A DNA stretch of 64,000 nt from DASXTW01 sp036505215 (GTDB lineage Bacteria; Actinomycetota; UBA4738): the NCBI GenBank assembly GCA_036505215.1, contig DASXTW010000146.1, forward strand, positions 1 through 64,000, read 5' to 3'. A model generated the notes under the pieces. The model was not told the origin of the DNA. It made no database searches and was given only the letters and a program-made list of their open reading frames with translations. Positions within the stretch are counted from its first letter, which is position 1. Every line of letters begins with the position of its first letter. Of this stretch, positions 8,712 to 18,798 are shown piece by piece. Made by a program: the position numbers and the translations under genes.

Positions 8712-9721
8712 ATGGCTCGTCGGCTAGCCGCCTCTTCCCGCCTGCGCCTTCCTGATGCGTGGCGCCATCCCGGTCAGGTGTCGCCCGGGCTGATCTGGCT
8801 GGCGCTGGGCGCGGTCTACGTGATCTGGGGGTCGACCTACACCGCCATTCGCGAGGCCGTCCTCACACTTCCTCCGTTGTTCATGGCCTCGGTCCGCTTC
8901 CTCGTCGCCGGGGGCGTGCTGTATGCGTGGGCGATCCGCCGGGGCGATCGCCAGGGCGACCGGCCGGGATGGCCCGAGTGGCGTTCGGCATTCATCGTGG
9001 GGTGTCTGCTGCTGCTCGTCGGCAACGGCGGCGTGGTGCTGGCGGAGCGGAGTGTCCCGTCCGGGATCGCCGCTCTGGTCATCGCGACCATCCCGCTCTG
9101 GATGGCCGTGATCGACCGCATGTTCTTCGGACAGAGGCTGGCTCCGCAGGCGATCGCGGGCCTGGTCCTCGGCTTCGCGGGCCTGGCCGTCCTGGTTGGC
9201 GGGACCGGGAGGGGCAGGCTCGATCCGGTCGGAATGGCGATCCTGCTGACGGCAGCCGTGGGGTGGTCGATCGGCTCGATGTATTCGAGGAACGCTCGCC
9301 TCCCCGCCCGGCCCCTGGTGGCCACGGCCATGGAGATGCTGGCGGGCGGGGTGTCGCTGGCGATCGCCGGAGCGGTGCACGGGGAGCTCGGCCGAATCCA
9401 CCCCGAGCGGTTCAGCACGGCCTCTCTTCTGGGCCTCGCCTACCTGATCGTGTTCGGGTCGTGGGTCGCGTTCTCCGCGTACATCTGGCTCCTGCGATCA
9501 GCGCCAATCTCACTGGTCTCGACGTATGCCTACGTCAACCCGGTGGTGGCAGCTCTCCTGGGGTGGCTCTTGCTGTCGGAGTGGATAACCGCGCGAACGT
9601 TGGTGGCCGGGGCGGTCATCCTGGTGGCGGTGGCGCTGATCCTTTCCGCCCGGAAGATCCCGCCCGGGGAGCCGGCCGACGCCGCCCCCGATGCGGCCAG
9701 CCTCGGCGGGCAGGGGCGCCG

Positions 9722-9725
<4 letters not shown>
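8712..9725 (+). CDS. EamA-family (DMT) exporter
   Basis: 337-aa polytopic membrane protein with about ten hydrophobic helices arranged as two EamA repeats. The first repeat begins YVIWGSTYTAIREAV, the usual DMT signature; the second includes VVAALLGWLLLSEW near the C-terminus. DMT proteins export metabolites or drugs; the substrate cannot be told. The gene starts 50 nt from the divergent gatB start, and its TAG stop shares the CTAG tetranucleotide with the stop of gatA on the other strand, so the two genes converge with no space for a separate terminator. Confidence 0.85.
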
Positions 9726-11203
<1,478 letters not shown>

Positions 11204-11207
11204 TGGC

Positions 11208-11501
11208 CTAGATCTCTTCTTCGATGATTCGAGGCACCTTGAACCGCTCGTCCTCGACTTCGGGGGCGCCGGCCAGGGCTTCCTCGCGGCTGAGGGAGGG
11301 CTCGGGCTCGTCCGGGCGAACCACGTTGGCTCGGGGGATGGGATGGGACGTGGGCGGGACGTCCTCGGCCGCGACCTCCCGGACCTTCTCGGCGTGCTCG
11401 AGGATCAGCCCGAGCTGGCGGCGGAAGCGCTCCCGCTCCTCCGGAGTCAGGGTCAGGCGAGCCAGCCTGGCCACGTGGTCGACGTCGATCTCTACCGGCA
11501 T
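11208..11501 (-). CDS. gatC: Aspartyl/glutamyl-tRNA amidotransferase subunit C
   Basis: 97-aa GatC, the small subunit that stabilises the GatA-GatB complex. Seen: the N-terminal signature VDHVARLARLTLTPEE and the central block with DVPPTSHP, then the conserved LREDEP-like region appearing here as VVRPDEPEPSL. ATG at 11501 sits 8 nt after the stop of the LCP gene and the stop lies 4 nt before gatA, so all three are probably translated from one message. Confidence 0.95.
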   Translation of the reverse strand: MPVEIDVDHVARLARLTLTPEERERFRRQLGLILEHAEKVREVAAEDVPPTSHPIPRANVVRPDEPEPSLSREEALAGAPEVEDERFKVPRIIEEEI

Positions 11502-11509
11502 TACCGGCC

Positions 11510-12820
11510 TCAGACGCCCTCGAGCGCCGGGAAATCCGGGGCCACAACCACGGTCACGATCGAGCCCCTCGTGTGGTGGTTGGTGTGCACGATGTCCAGC
11601 GAGTTGAAGTAGGCGGCCACCACCTCACTGGGCTTGGCCTCCGTGCGACCCCAGAGGATCACCGACCGGGTCAGCGTCGAAGGAGCCACCCGCACCGGCA
11701 GCACCACGAACCCCGCCCTCTCCAGGTACCCGACCACCTGCTGGGCGCGCCCCCCCGAGTTCGCGTCGAGCACCTGGACGGTGATGTTGGCAGGCGACAG
11801 AGGAGTGAGCGGCGCTTCCCTGCCGAAGTTCCCCAGCGCCTTGCCCTGGCGCATCCGATGGAACAGGCTCGTTGCCTGTGGCTCGAGGAGTTGCAGGTAA
11901 TCCACTCCGTTCAGCCGGAGAGGCACCGCGGGGACGATCCGGAAGCTCACGCGGCGCTGCCCGAGTCGTCCCAGCTTCCTCGTCAGGTCTTGCAGCGCGT
12001 AGATGTTCATGTTCTTGTCCACGATCAGGTTGCGCTGGACCGCCCGGACCAGCTCCGGCAGGTGGAACACCGACCCCAGCGACAGCGCCTTCTCGATGAG
12101 CGCTCGCATGAACTGCTGTTGGCGGGAGATCCGGGAGAAGTCGGGGATCGCGTCGCCCTCGATGTGGCGAGCCCGCACGAAGGCCAAAGCCGTGGACCCA
12201 CGCAGGTTGTAGCACCCTGCACGGGGGAGCTTCAGTTGGGAAACCTTGTCCACCAGAGGCTTGTAGATGCAGACCGGAATGCCTCCCACAGCATTGACCA
12301 GTCGCTCGAACCCGGTGAAGTTCACCTGCACGTAGTGGTTTATCTGCAGGCCCGTGAGCTGCTCCACGGTCTTTACCATGAGGTTCGGCCCGAAGTTGAA
12401 GGCCGTGTTGATCTTGTTGAGCCCGTGTCCCGGGATCGGCACGCGGAGGTCCCTCGGGATCGATAGCACGACCGTTCGATCATTCTGTACATCCACCTGC
12501 ACCAGGATGATCGTGTCGGAGCGTTGACCGCTCGTCCACTTCGAGCTGCCCAGGACCCTCTGCTGCCTCCTCGTGAGTCCCTGGCGGCTGTCGCTCCCGA
12601 GTACCAGGAACGTGCAGGCCTTCCGGATGCAGATTGGATCGACATCGGGGAGGCATCCTTCACCCTTGCAGTCCTTTCCCACATCGAGCCTGGTGATATG
12701 GCCCTCGACATGGCGAATCGTGGCGATGGCGAACCCGGACCCCACCGCGACCAGAAGAGAGAGAACGCCGGCCACCGCCAGGAAGGCCTTCCTGGAGCGG
12801 TGCCGACTGGAAGATGGCAT
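11510..12820 (-). CDS. LytR-CpsA-Psr (LCP) family cell-wall protein with LytR_C domain
   Basis: 436-aa membrane-anchored LCP phosphotransferase, the family that attaches teichoic-acid-like or arabinogalactan-type polymers to peptidoglycan. Seen: a basic cytoplasmic start, one TM helix (FLAVAGVLSLLVAVGSG), then the LCP core with SIPRDLRVP, NKINTAFNFGP, the catalytic Arg/Asp region around VRARHIEGD, and a C-terminal LytR_C domain (NITVQVLDANSG). I chose ATG 12820; ATG 12844 or 12913 would add residues that look unlike the family and overlap the divergent ligase gene. No clear ribosome-binding site is visible before 12820, so a leaderless message is possible. Confidence 0.9.
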   Translation of the reverse strand: MPSSSRHRSRKAFLAVAGVLSLLVAVGSGFAIATIRHVEGHITRLDVGKDCKGEGCLPDVDPICIRKACTFLVLGSDSRQGLTRRQQRVLGSSKWTSGQRSDTIILVQVDVQNDRTVVLSIPRDLRVPIPGHGLNKINTAFNFGPNLMVKTVEQLTGLQINHYVQVNFTGFERLVNAVGGIPVCIYKPLVDKVSQLKLPRAGCYNLRGSTALAFVRARHIEGDAIPDFSRISRQQQFMRALIEKALSLGSVFHLPELVRAVQRNLIVDKNMNIYALQDLTRKLGRLGQRRVSFRIVPAVPLRLNGVDYLQLLEPQATSLFHRMRQGKALGNFGREAPLTPLSPANITVQVLDANSGGRAQQVVGYLERAGFVVLPVRVAPSTLTRSVILWGRTEAKPSEVVAAYFNSLDIVHTNHHTRGSIVTVVVAPDFPALEGV

Positions 12821-12902
12821 ACGATCCGAGTGTGCTCGGCCCATTAGTCTTGGAAAGAGTACAGACAATAAGCCCATAGGCCAGCAGGGCCTGGGAGGCG
12901 CC

Positions 12903-14843
12903 GTGACCGACATCGTGTGGAGTCCCTCTGAAGATTACGTGGAGCGGGCCAACGTCACCCGGCTGATGCGGGCACACGGCATCGGGTCCTACGAGGAGCT
13001 GGTCAAACGGTCCCAGGACGACGTGGAGTGGTTCTGGGAAGCCGTGGTGCGGGACATGGGGATCGAGTTCTACGAGCCCTACCGACAGGTACTGGACGAA
13101 TCCGAGGGCACGGCGTGGGCGAAGTGGTTCGTCGGAGGAAAGATCAACCTGGCCCAAAACTGCGTCGACCGATGGGCGGAGCGCACCCCCGACAAGGTCG
13201 CCATCATCTGGGAGGGCGAGGAGCAGGGCTGGTCCCGAAGCGTCACCTACCGCGAACTACAGCGCATGAGCAACCAGCTCGCCCACGGTCTTCGGCAACT
13301 CGGCGTAAGCAAAGGAGACACAGTCGGGATCTTCATGCCGATGGCTCCGGAGATCGTCGCCGCCACCCTCGCATGCGCCAAGCTCGGAGCCGTCTACTTG
13401 CCGATCTTCTCCGGCTACGCGGCCGATGCCGTGGCCACGCGACTGCAGGACGCCGAGGCGAAAGTGCTGATCACCGCCGACGGAACGACTCGCCGGGGCA
13501 AGTTGGTGCCGATGAAGGAGACAGCCGACGAGGCCGTAGCGGCGTGCCCGACCGTCCAACATGTGGTGGTGTGGCCCCGGGTGGGCAGATCGGACCTGCA
13601 GTGGCATGAAGGCCGCGACCACCTGTGGGATGACCTGCTGGAGCGGCACCAGCCGAGCTTCGAGAACGAGAGGCTCGATCCGGAACACGCTCTGTTCATC
13701 GCCTACACGTCCGGGACCACGGGCCGGCCGAAGGGTTCCGTCCACGTCCACGGAGGCCTGCTGGTCAAGGTGGCCGAGGAGGTGGCCTACCAGGCAGACC
13801 TGCACCAGGATGAGATCCTGTTCTGGGTCACCGACCTCGGCTGGATCATGGGGCCGTGGGAGTTGATCGGGGCGGGAGCGCTGGGAGCGACCGTGTTCCT
13901 GTTCGACGGCGCGCCCAGCCATCCGGGGCCCGACCGGATCTGGGACATGGTCGAGCGGCACCGCCTCACCACCCTGGGCATCTCCCCCACCTTGATTCGC
14001 TCTCTCATCCCAGCCGGCGACGAGATGGTCACGCGGCATGACCTTTCGTCTCTCCGCATCCTGGGCTCCACCGGTGAGCCCTGGAACCCCGACCCGTACC
14101 TGTGGTTCCTGAACGTGGTGGGAGGCGGCCGCTGCCCGATCATCAACATCTCGGGCGGCACCGAGGTGGGGGCTTGTTTCCTGTCTCCCTTGCCCATCAC
14201 CGAGCTCAAGCCCTGCACCTTGCGGGGGCCGGCCCTCGGAATGGACATCGACGTGTGGGACGCGGAAGGCAGGCCGGTCGGGCCGGGGGAGGTCGGCGAG
14301 CTGGTGTGCAAGAAGGCCTGGCCCGGGATGACCCGGGGCATCTGGAAGGATCCCGACCGGTACCTGGCCACCTACTGGAGCCGGTGGCCCGGTGTCTGGG
14401 TCCATGGGGACTGGGCCAGCCGGGACGAGGACGGCTTCTGGTTCCTGCACGGACGCTCGGACGACACCATGAACGTCGCCGGCAAGCGGGTGGGGCCGGC
14501 CGAGGTCGAGAGCGCCCTGGCCCATCACCCCGCGGTCGCCGAGAGCGCCGCGGTCGGGGTCCCCGACGAGATCAAAGGGGAGGCCATCTGGTGCTTCGTC
14601 CTGGCCAAGCCCGGCACCGAGCGAACAGACGCACTGGCCACGGAGCTGGCAGGGGCGGTGGCCACCCATCTGGGGAAGGCGTTCAAGCCGTCCCGCGTGG
14701 TGTTCGTGGACGAGCTGCCCAAGACCCGAAGCGCCAAGATCGTCCGCCGGGCCCTGCGGGCGCTGGTCATGGGCCAGGACTTGGGCGACCTCTCCAGCCT
14801 GGAGAATCCCGGTTCCCTCGACGCCATCCGGACGAGGCTCTGA
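12903..14843 (+). CDS. acs: Acetyl-CoA synthetase-like acyl-CoA ligase
   Basis: 646-aa ANL-superfamily ligase that would activate acetate or a related short acid to the CoA thioester through an acyl-AMP. Seen: YTSGTTGRPKG (P-loop-like AMP motif), NISGGTEVGACF, HGDWASRDEDGFW with the ribose-binding Asp, RSDDTMNVAGKR hinge, and PKTRSAKIVRRAL with the catalytic lysine. In typical Acs that last motif reads SGK; here it is SAK. The N-terminus is shorter than in classical Acs, so propionate or another short acid is an alternative substrate. GTG 12903 follows GGGAGG by 4 nt. Divergent from the LCP gene, about 80 nt apart. Confidence 0.9.
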   Translation: MTDIVWSPSEDYVERANVTRLMRAHGIGSYEELVKRSQDDVEWFWEAVVRDMGIEFYEPYRQVLDESEGTAWAKWFVGGKINLAQNCVDRWAERTPDKVAIIWEGEEQGWSRSVTYRELQRMSNQLAHGLRQLGVSKGDTVGIFMPMAPEIVAATLACAKLGAVYLPIFSGYAADAVATRLQDAEAKVLITADGTTRRGKLVPMKETADEAVAACPTVQHVVVWPRVGRSDLQWHEGRDHLWDDLLERHQPSFENERLDPEHALFIAYTSGTTGRPKGSVHVHGGLLVKVAEEVAYQADLHQDEILFWVTDLGWIMGPWELIGAGALGATVFLFDGAPSHPGPDRIWDMVERHRLTTLGISPTLIRSLIPAGDEMVTRHDLSSLRILGSTGEPWNPDPYLWFLNVVGGGRCPIINISGGTEVGACFLSPLPITELKPCTLRGPALGMDIDVWDAEGRPVGPGEVGELVCKKAWPGMTRGIWKDPDRYLATYWSRWPGVWVHGDWASRDEDGFWFLHGRSDDTMNVAGKRVGPAEVESALAHHPAVAESAAVGVPDEIKGEAIWCFVLAKPGTERTDALATELAGAVATHLGKAFKPSRVVFVDELPKTRSAKIVRRALRALVMGQDLGDLSSLENPGSLDAIRTRL

Positions 14844-14848
14844 GGCCT

Positions 14849-14875
14849 TCATGCGATCTCCACGCTTTCGCATGA
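14849..14875 (+). terminator. Inverted repeat after the acyl-CoA ligase gene
   Basis: A perfect 8-bp inverted repeat, TCATGCGA and TCGCATGA separated by 11 nt, begins 5 nt after the ligase stop codon. It is followed by a short T-containing stretch but not a clear U-run, so it may be a weak terminator or a protein-binding site upstream of the sigma-factor gene. Placement makes termination the more likely role. Confidence 0.35.
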
Positions 14876-14944
14876 TCCGTTTGCCTGCCGGCTGCGAATC
14901 ACGCTGGAAGCGAGAGGAGTTCGACCATCCTGAGCCCCCCAGCG

Positions 14945-15568
14945 GTGACGACGGACCTTGCCGTGCCCGAACAGGGGCTGCATCGACGGAGTCTCGTCGT
15001 GGCCGTCCCTAGCATCGAGGATGCCCGCGACCGCGACCTCGTCCGGCAGGTTCGATCGGGCGACGAGGAGGCCTTCCGCGCCCTGTTCCGGCGTTACGGC
15101 CCGCTGGCCAAGGGCCTCGCCTACAAGGTGGTTCGGCAGCCATTCATGGCGGAGGAGATCGTGCAGGAGGCATTCCTGGCCCTGTGGAGGGATCCTGGGA
15201 GCTACCGGGAGGATCGAGGAAGCTTCCGGGCGTGGCTGCTAGCTGCCGTCCATCACCGCGCCGTGGACATGGTCAGGCGCGAGGAGGCCCAGCGCCGGAG
15301 AGGCCAGGAGCAGCAGGCCGAAGCCTATGAAGAAGACTTCGCGGACTCCGTCGCGGATCGGGTCGACCTGGCGGAGACGAAGGAGCGGGTCCGCGGGGCC
15401 TTGGAGGACATCCCCGCGGCCCAGCGCCAGATCCTGGAGCTCATGTACTTCGAGGGGAAGTCGCAGAGCGAGATCGCCGACGCGCTGGGGCTGCCGCTCG
15501 GCACGGTCAAGAGTCGCACACTGCTCGGGATGCGCAGGCTCCGCCTCGTCCTGGGAGGGGAACGATGA
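14945..15568 (+). CDS. ECF-type RNA polymerase sigma factor
   Basis: 207-aa sigma-70 family factor. Region 2 is seen as EEAFRALFRRYGPLAK and EIVQEAFLALWRDP with the -10 recognition part RGSFRAWLLAAVHHRAVDMVRR; region 4 is seen as AQRQILELMYFEGKSQSEIADALGLPLGTVKSRTL, a helix-turn-helix for the -35 box. No region 1 or 3. This composition with the following zinc anti-sigma gene resembles the SigK/RskA pair. The start is uncertain: GTG 14945 lacks a good ribosome-binding site, and about 25 N-terminal residues precede region 2. Confidence 0.92.
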   Translation: MTTDLAVPEQGLHRRSLVVAVPSIEDARDRDLVRQVRSGDEEAFRALFRRYGPLAKGLAYKVVRQPFMAEEIVQEAFLALWRDPGSYREDRGSFRAWLLAAVHHRAVDMVRREEAQRRRGQEQQAEAYEEDFADSVADRVDLAETKERVRGALEDIPAAQRQILELMYFEGKSQSEIADALGLPLGTVKSRTLLGMRRLRLVLGGER

Positions 15569-16272
15569 TCGCCGGACACCGGCCCCACGACGAGATCGAA
15601 GAGCTCATCGCGGCCGACGCGCTGGACGGGCTCGATGAGGGTGGGTGGCGAGAGCTGGCGCGGCTGCGCGAAGAGCACGGCCCGCACTGCGCCGAGTGCC
15701 TCCGGCTCGAGTCCGAGTACCGGGAAGTCGCGTCCCAGCTGGCCACCGTGGTGGAGCTCGTGCCGCTGTCTCGCGGTGCGGAGGACGCCTTGATACGGGC
15801 GGCCCGTGCACGTGAGGTTGAGCGACCGGAGCCGGGTCAGCGACGGCTGCGGGTGATCGCGGGAGGCCGGAGGGTGCAGCGGATGGTGGCCGCGGTGGCC
15901 GTGGCCGCTGCGATCGCGTTGCTGGCCGGGCTGGCCGGTTACTCGGTCGCCCCGAAGCCGGCTCCGCTGGCCACGGTCTCGTACCGATCGGGCGACCAAC
16001 GGCTCACCATCGTCTACGTGAAAGGGCAGACCCAGGCCCTGGCCATCGGGTCGAACATCCCGGCCCTGGAGGGAGGCAAGGTCTACGAGCTCTGGTACCA
16101 GCCGAAGGAAGGGGCGAACATGGTGCCGGCCGGGACCTTCGTGCCGACGAACGGCACGGTAGTGGCGCCGGTTCAGCTCGGCAAGTCGTTCGTCGCGGTC
16201 GCCATGAGCGTCGAACCGCCCGGCGGCAGCCCCCAGCCCACCACCAAACCGATCTTTGTCACTCCTGTCTGA
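15565..16272 (+). CDS. RskA-like anti-sigma factor
   Basis: 235-aa membrane anti-sigma factor that would hold the preceding sigma factor until a signal triggers release. Seen: a cytoplasmic N-terminus with HGPHCAECLRLE, a His/Cys zinc-anti-sigma signature; one TM helix (VAVAAAIALLAGLAGYSV); and a C-terminal extracytoplasmic domain with VYELWYQPKEG, the RskA C-domain pattern. The ATG overlaps the sigma TGA (ATGA), the usual translational coupling of sigma/anti-sigma pairs. The signal sensed is not evident. Confidence 0.9.
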   Translation: MIAGHRPHDEIEELIAADALDGLDEGGWRELARLREEHGPHCAECLRLESEYREVASQLATVVELVPLSRGAEDALIRAARAREVERPEPGQRRLRVIAGGRRVQRMVAAVAVAAAIALLAGLAGYSVAPKPAPLATVSYRSGDQRLTIVYVKGQTQALAIGSNIPALEGGKVYELWYQPKEGANMVPAGTFVPTNGTVVAPVQLGKSFVAVAMSVEPPGGSPQPTTKPIFVTPV

Positions 16273-16297
16273 TTCTGGGTCAGTTCGCGCGTCTCGG

Positions 16298-17575
16298 TCA
16301 CGGCGTCGCGGCGCCTTCGGCGGCGGTCTCGAGCAGCACGGGTTCTTCGACGATCGGTCGAGGCCGGGCTCGCCGCAGGAAAAGAAGGGTGATCGCTCCG
16401 GCCGCTGCGGTCACCCCCGCAGCGACGCCCATGGCAGACCTCGGGCCGAACTGTTCGGCGATCCATCCGATGAGCGGTCCGCCGATCGGCGTCGTACCGA
16501 GGAACACCACCGCGAACAGGCCCATGACCCGACCGCGCATCTCCGGCGTCGCGCCGAGCTGCAACAGCGAGTTGGACATTGCGATGAACGCCGTGCTGGC
16601 CATTCCGATGGGGAGCATGGCCACGAGTTCGAAGCCGAGGCTGGGGGCCAGGGCAGCCAGCAAGAGAAACACGCCCATCGCGATGGCCGCCGCCGCCAGG
16701 AGGCGCCGGGTGGCCTTTCCCCAGGCCGCCACGGCCAAGCCTCCCACGACGGCCCCGGCCCCCATCACCGAGAAGAGCACGCCGAAGGCCCCGGCTCCTG
16801 CGTGGAAGGCGAACCGCACCATCAGCGGAAGGACCACCGAGAAGTTGTAAGCGATGGCCCCGACCACAGCCATCAGGAGCAACGGGATCCTGAGCTGGCG
16901 GGTCCGCCACACGTATCGCAGCCCCGCACGAAGCTGCCCGCGCTGCCGCATGGTGATCTTCGCTCGCTGGAGCTCGCTCGCCCGCATCATGAGGAGACCT
17001 GCGATGACCGCGACGTAAGAGCCCGCATTCACCAGGAAACAGATCCCTACGCCGACCGTGGCGATGAGTACTCCGGCCACCGCCGGGCCGACGATGCGAC
17101 TGGCATTGACGATGACGCCGTTCAGGCTCACGGCGTTCGTCACATGCTCGCGCCCCACCATCTCCATCACGAAGGTCTGGCGGGTGGGCATGTCGATCAT
17201 GGTGACCAGGCCGAGCCCCAGGGCCAGTGCGTAGACCATCCACAGCGTCACCACGTGGGTCACCGCCAGCAAGCCGAGGGCCAGAGCGAGCAGTGCCGAG
17301 GCGCTTTGGGTCCAGATCAGAAGCTTCCGCTTGTCCACCCGGTCGGCGATGAGTCCACCCCATGGACCGAGCAGCAGAGTCGGCAGGAACTGGAGCGCGG
17401 TGACGGCGCCGAGGGCGACCCCACTGCCCGTGATTTCGAGCACCAGCCACGCCTGCGCGACCGACTGCATCCAGGTACCGCTCATGGACACGATCTGTCC
17501 CAAGAAATACAGGCGGTAGTTGCGCACCCCGAGCGACCGGAAGGTGCGCGAGGCCGCCAGGCGAAGCCGGTTCAT
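16298..17575 (-). CDS. MFS transporter, EntS-like drug/siderophore exporter type
   Basis: 425-aa major facilitator with about twelve TM helices. Seen: FRSLGVRNYRLYFLGQIVSMSGTW at the start, typical of the MFS_3/EntS group, and the loop 2-3 motif GLIADRVDKRKLLI. Members export enterobactin, macrolides or other amphiphiles; the substrate here is unknown. It lies directly downstream of and overlaps the marR gene (ATGA), so the regulator most likely controls its own exporter. Confidence 0.88.
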   Translation of the reverse strand: MNRLRLAASRTFRSLGVRNYRLYFLGQIVSMSGTWMQSVAQAWLVLEITGSGVALGAVTALQFLPTLLLGPWGGLIADRVDKRKLLIWTQSASALLALALGLLAVTHVVTLWMVYALALGLGLVTMIDMPTRQTFVMEMVGREHVTNAVSLNGVIVNASRIVGPAVAGVLIATVGVGICFLVNAGSYVAVIAGLLMMRASELQRAKITMRQRGQLRAGLRYVWRTRQLRIPLLLMAVVGAIAYNFSVVLPLMVRFAFHAGAGAFGVLFSVMGAGAVVGGLAVAAWGKATRRLLAAAAIAMGVFLLLAALAPSLGFELVAMLPIGMASTAFIAMSNSLLQLGATPEMRGRVMGLFAVVFLGTTPIGGPLIGWIAEQFGPRSAMGVAAGVTAAAGAITLLFLRRARPRPIVEEPVLLETAAEGAATP

Positions 17576-18042
17576 GCCTCCTCGCTCACGAAGCGCTCCA
17601 GGATCTCCACGGCCCGACCGATCACGGCTCGCTCCTCAGGCGGTAGCGAGCGGAGCCGGCGGGCCAGGTAGGCCGTCTTGCGGGAGCGGCTGCGCTCCAG
17701 GAGCCGCTTGCCTTGCCGGCTGAGCGTGATCCGAGCGACCCGTCGATCATCGGGATCGACCTCGCGGCTCACCAGCCCCTCGCCCTCCAACCGGGCCACG
17801 ATCGGCGTCATCGTCGGGGGCTGGACCTTCTCCACTGAAGCCAGGTCGCCCAAGGTGAGTGGGCCCACACGCTCCACGCTGGACAGCGCGGAGAGCATGG
17901 ACGGGGTGATCCCCGCGTCGGCCAGCTGGCGAAGCCGGCGGGCCAGCCTCATGACGGCAAGCCGGAGGCCTGCGGCCAGCTCGACAGAATCGTTCGGATC
18001 GGCTGGCGCTCGAGGTGAAGGGGAAACGCCGCGTTGCACCAT
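17572..18042 (-). CDS. MarR-family transcriptional regulator
   Basis: 156-aa winged-helix MarR protein. Seen: ITPSMLSALSSVERVGPLTLGDLASVEKVQPPTMTPIVARLEGEGLV, the recognition-helix region, followed by the wing DPDDRRVARITLSRQGKRLL. Such proteins bind operators near their own promoter and release upon binding a small aromatic ligand. The 3' end overlaps the exporter gene by 4 nt. ATG 18042 sits only 4 nt after a TAGACT -10-like element, implying a leaderless or nearly leaderless mRNA. Confidence 0.93.
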   Translation of the reverse strand: MVQRGVSPSPRAPADPNDSVELAAGLRLAVMRLARRLRQLADAGITPSMLSALSSVERVGPLTLGDLASVEKVQPPTMTPIVARLEGEGLVSREVDPDDRRVARITLSRQGKRLLERSRSRKTAYLARRLRSLPPEERAVIGRAVEILERFVSEEA

Positions 18043-18080
18043 ACAGAGTCTACAAACTATTTAGGTATCCGAACTATTCC
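18043..18080 (-). promoter_or_regulatory. Probable promoter/operator of the marR-exporter unit
   Basis: Read on the minus strand: two copies of AATAGTT 17 nt apart (18072-18078 and 18055-18061), then the imperfect palindrome AGTTTGTAGACT (18047-18058) containing TAGACT as a plausible -10, followed 4 nt later by the marR ATG. The AT-rich block stands out from the GC-rich surroundings. Autoregulation by MarR is inferred from position, not from a known consensus. Confidence 0.45.
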
Positions 18081-18117
18081 TCGGAAGGCCAGCGCCTGCC
18101 CGGCCCCGCGCTCCTGG

Positions 18118-18630
18118 TCAGGCCTCACCCTTGGACCGGCGCGCGGCCAGGATGGCCTCCTTGCGGGCCAGCCGGGCTTCCCGCCGGACCTTGGCCTCGC
18201 GCTGGCGCTGGCGCTGTTCCTCGTCCTCCGCGACGACCGGGGGGACCGGCCGGGGACGGCCACTGTCATCCAGGGCCACGTACACCAGGTATGCGCTCGA
18301 CGTGTGGACCTGACGACCCGTGACCACGTTCTCCGCCTCCACCCGAACGCCCACCTCGAGGGAGGTCCGCCCGACGTCGTTCACCATGGCTCGAACGGTG
18401 ACAACGTCACCCACGATCACGGGCTCGATGAACGACATCTCGTCCATGGCCACGGTGACCACCGGCCCTCCGCAGTGCTTCATCGCCGCCAGGCCGCCGG
18501 CCGTGTCAACCATCTTCATGATCTCTCCGCCGTGCACGTTGCCGAGAAGGTTCGCCGTGGTCAGGTCCATCTGCCGGATGAGCGTCACGGACGAGGCCGA
18601 TCCCGGCTTCGGGGTGAGATCCCATTCCAC
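18118..18630 (-). CDS. Acyl-CoA thioesterase (hotdog fold)
   Basis: 170-aa single-domain hotdog thioesterase of the YciA/BACH type, hydrolysing acyl-CoA to free acid and CoA. Seen: NLLGNVHGGEIMKMVDTAGG, which holds the Asn and Asp region of the active site, and MDEMSFIEPVIVGDVV. The last 40 residues are a charged Arg/Glu-rich helix (EEQRQRQREAKVRREA) not required by the fold. The longer open frame upstream to 19272 lies under the next gene and is non-coding; GTG 18630 gives a normal N-terminus. No ribosome-binding site is visible before that GTG. Confidence 0.88.
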   Translation of the reverse strand: MEWDLTPKPGSASSVTLIRQMDLTTANLLGNVHGGEIMKMVDTAGGLAAMKHCGGPVVTVAMDEMSFIEPVIVGDVVTVRAMVNDVGRTSLEVGVRVEAENVVTGRQVHTSSAYLVYVALDDSGRPRPVPPVVAEDEEQRQRQREAKVRREARLARKEAILAARRSKGEA

Positions 18631-18798
18631 GAGGCCAGACGATACAACCGAGCGCAGCGCGATCCCACGAGCGCCCCACCGCTCAACGCGCCAAATGCGG
18701 GGTAAGACAGAGCGGGGCAAGGCCCGACAGAACTCCGAGGCGCCCCCAGTCGTCCAGTGAGGAGCAAGCCGGACGCTCACCGCCGGCCGTAGGAACAG

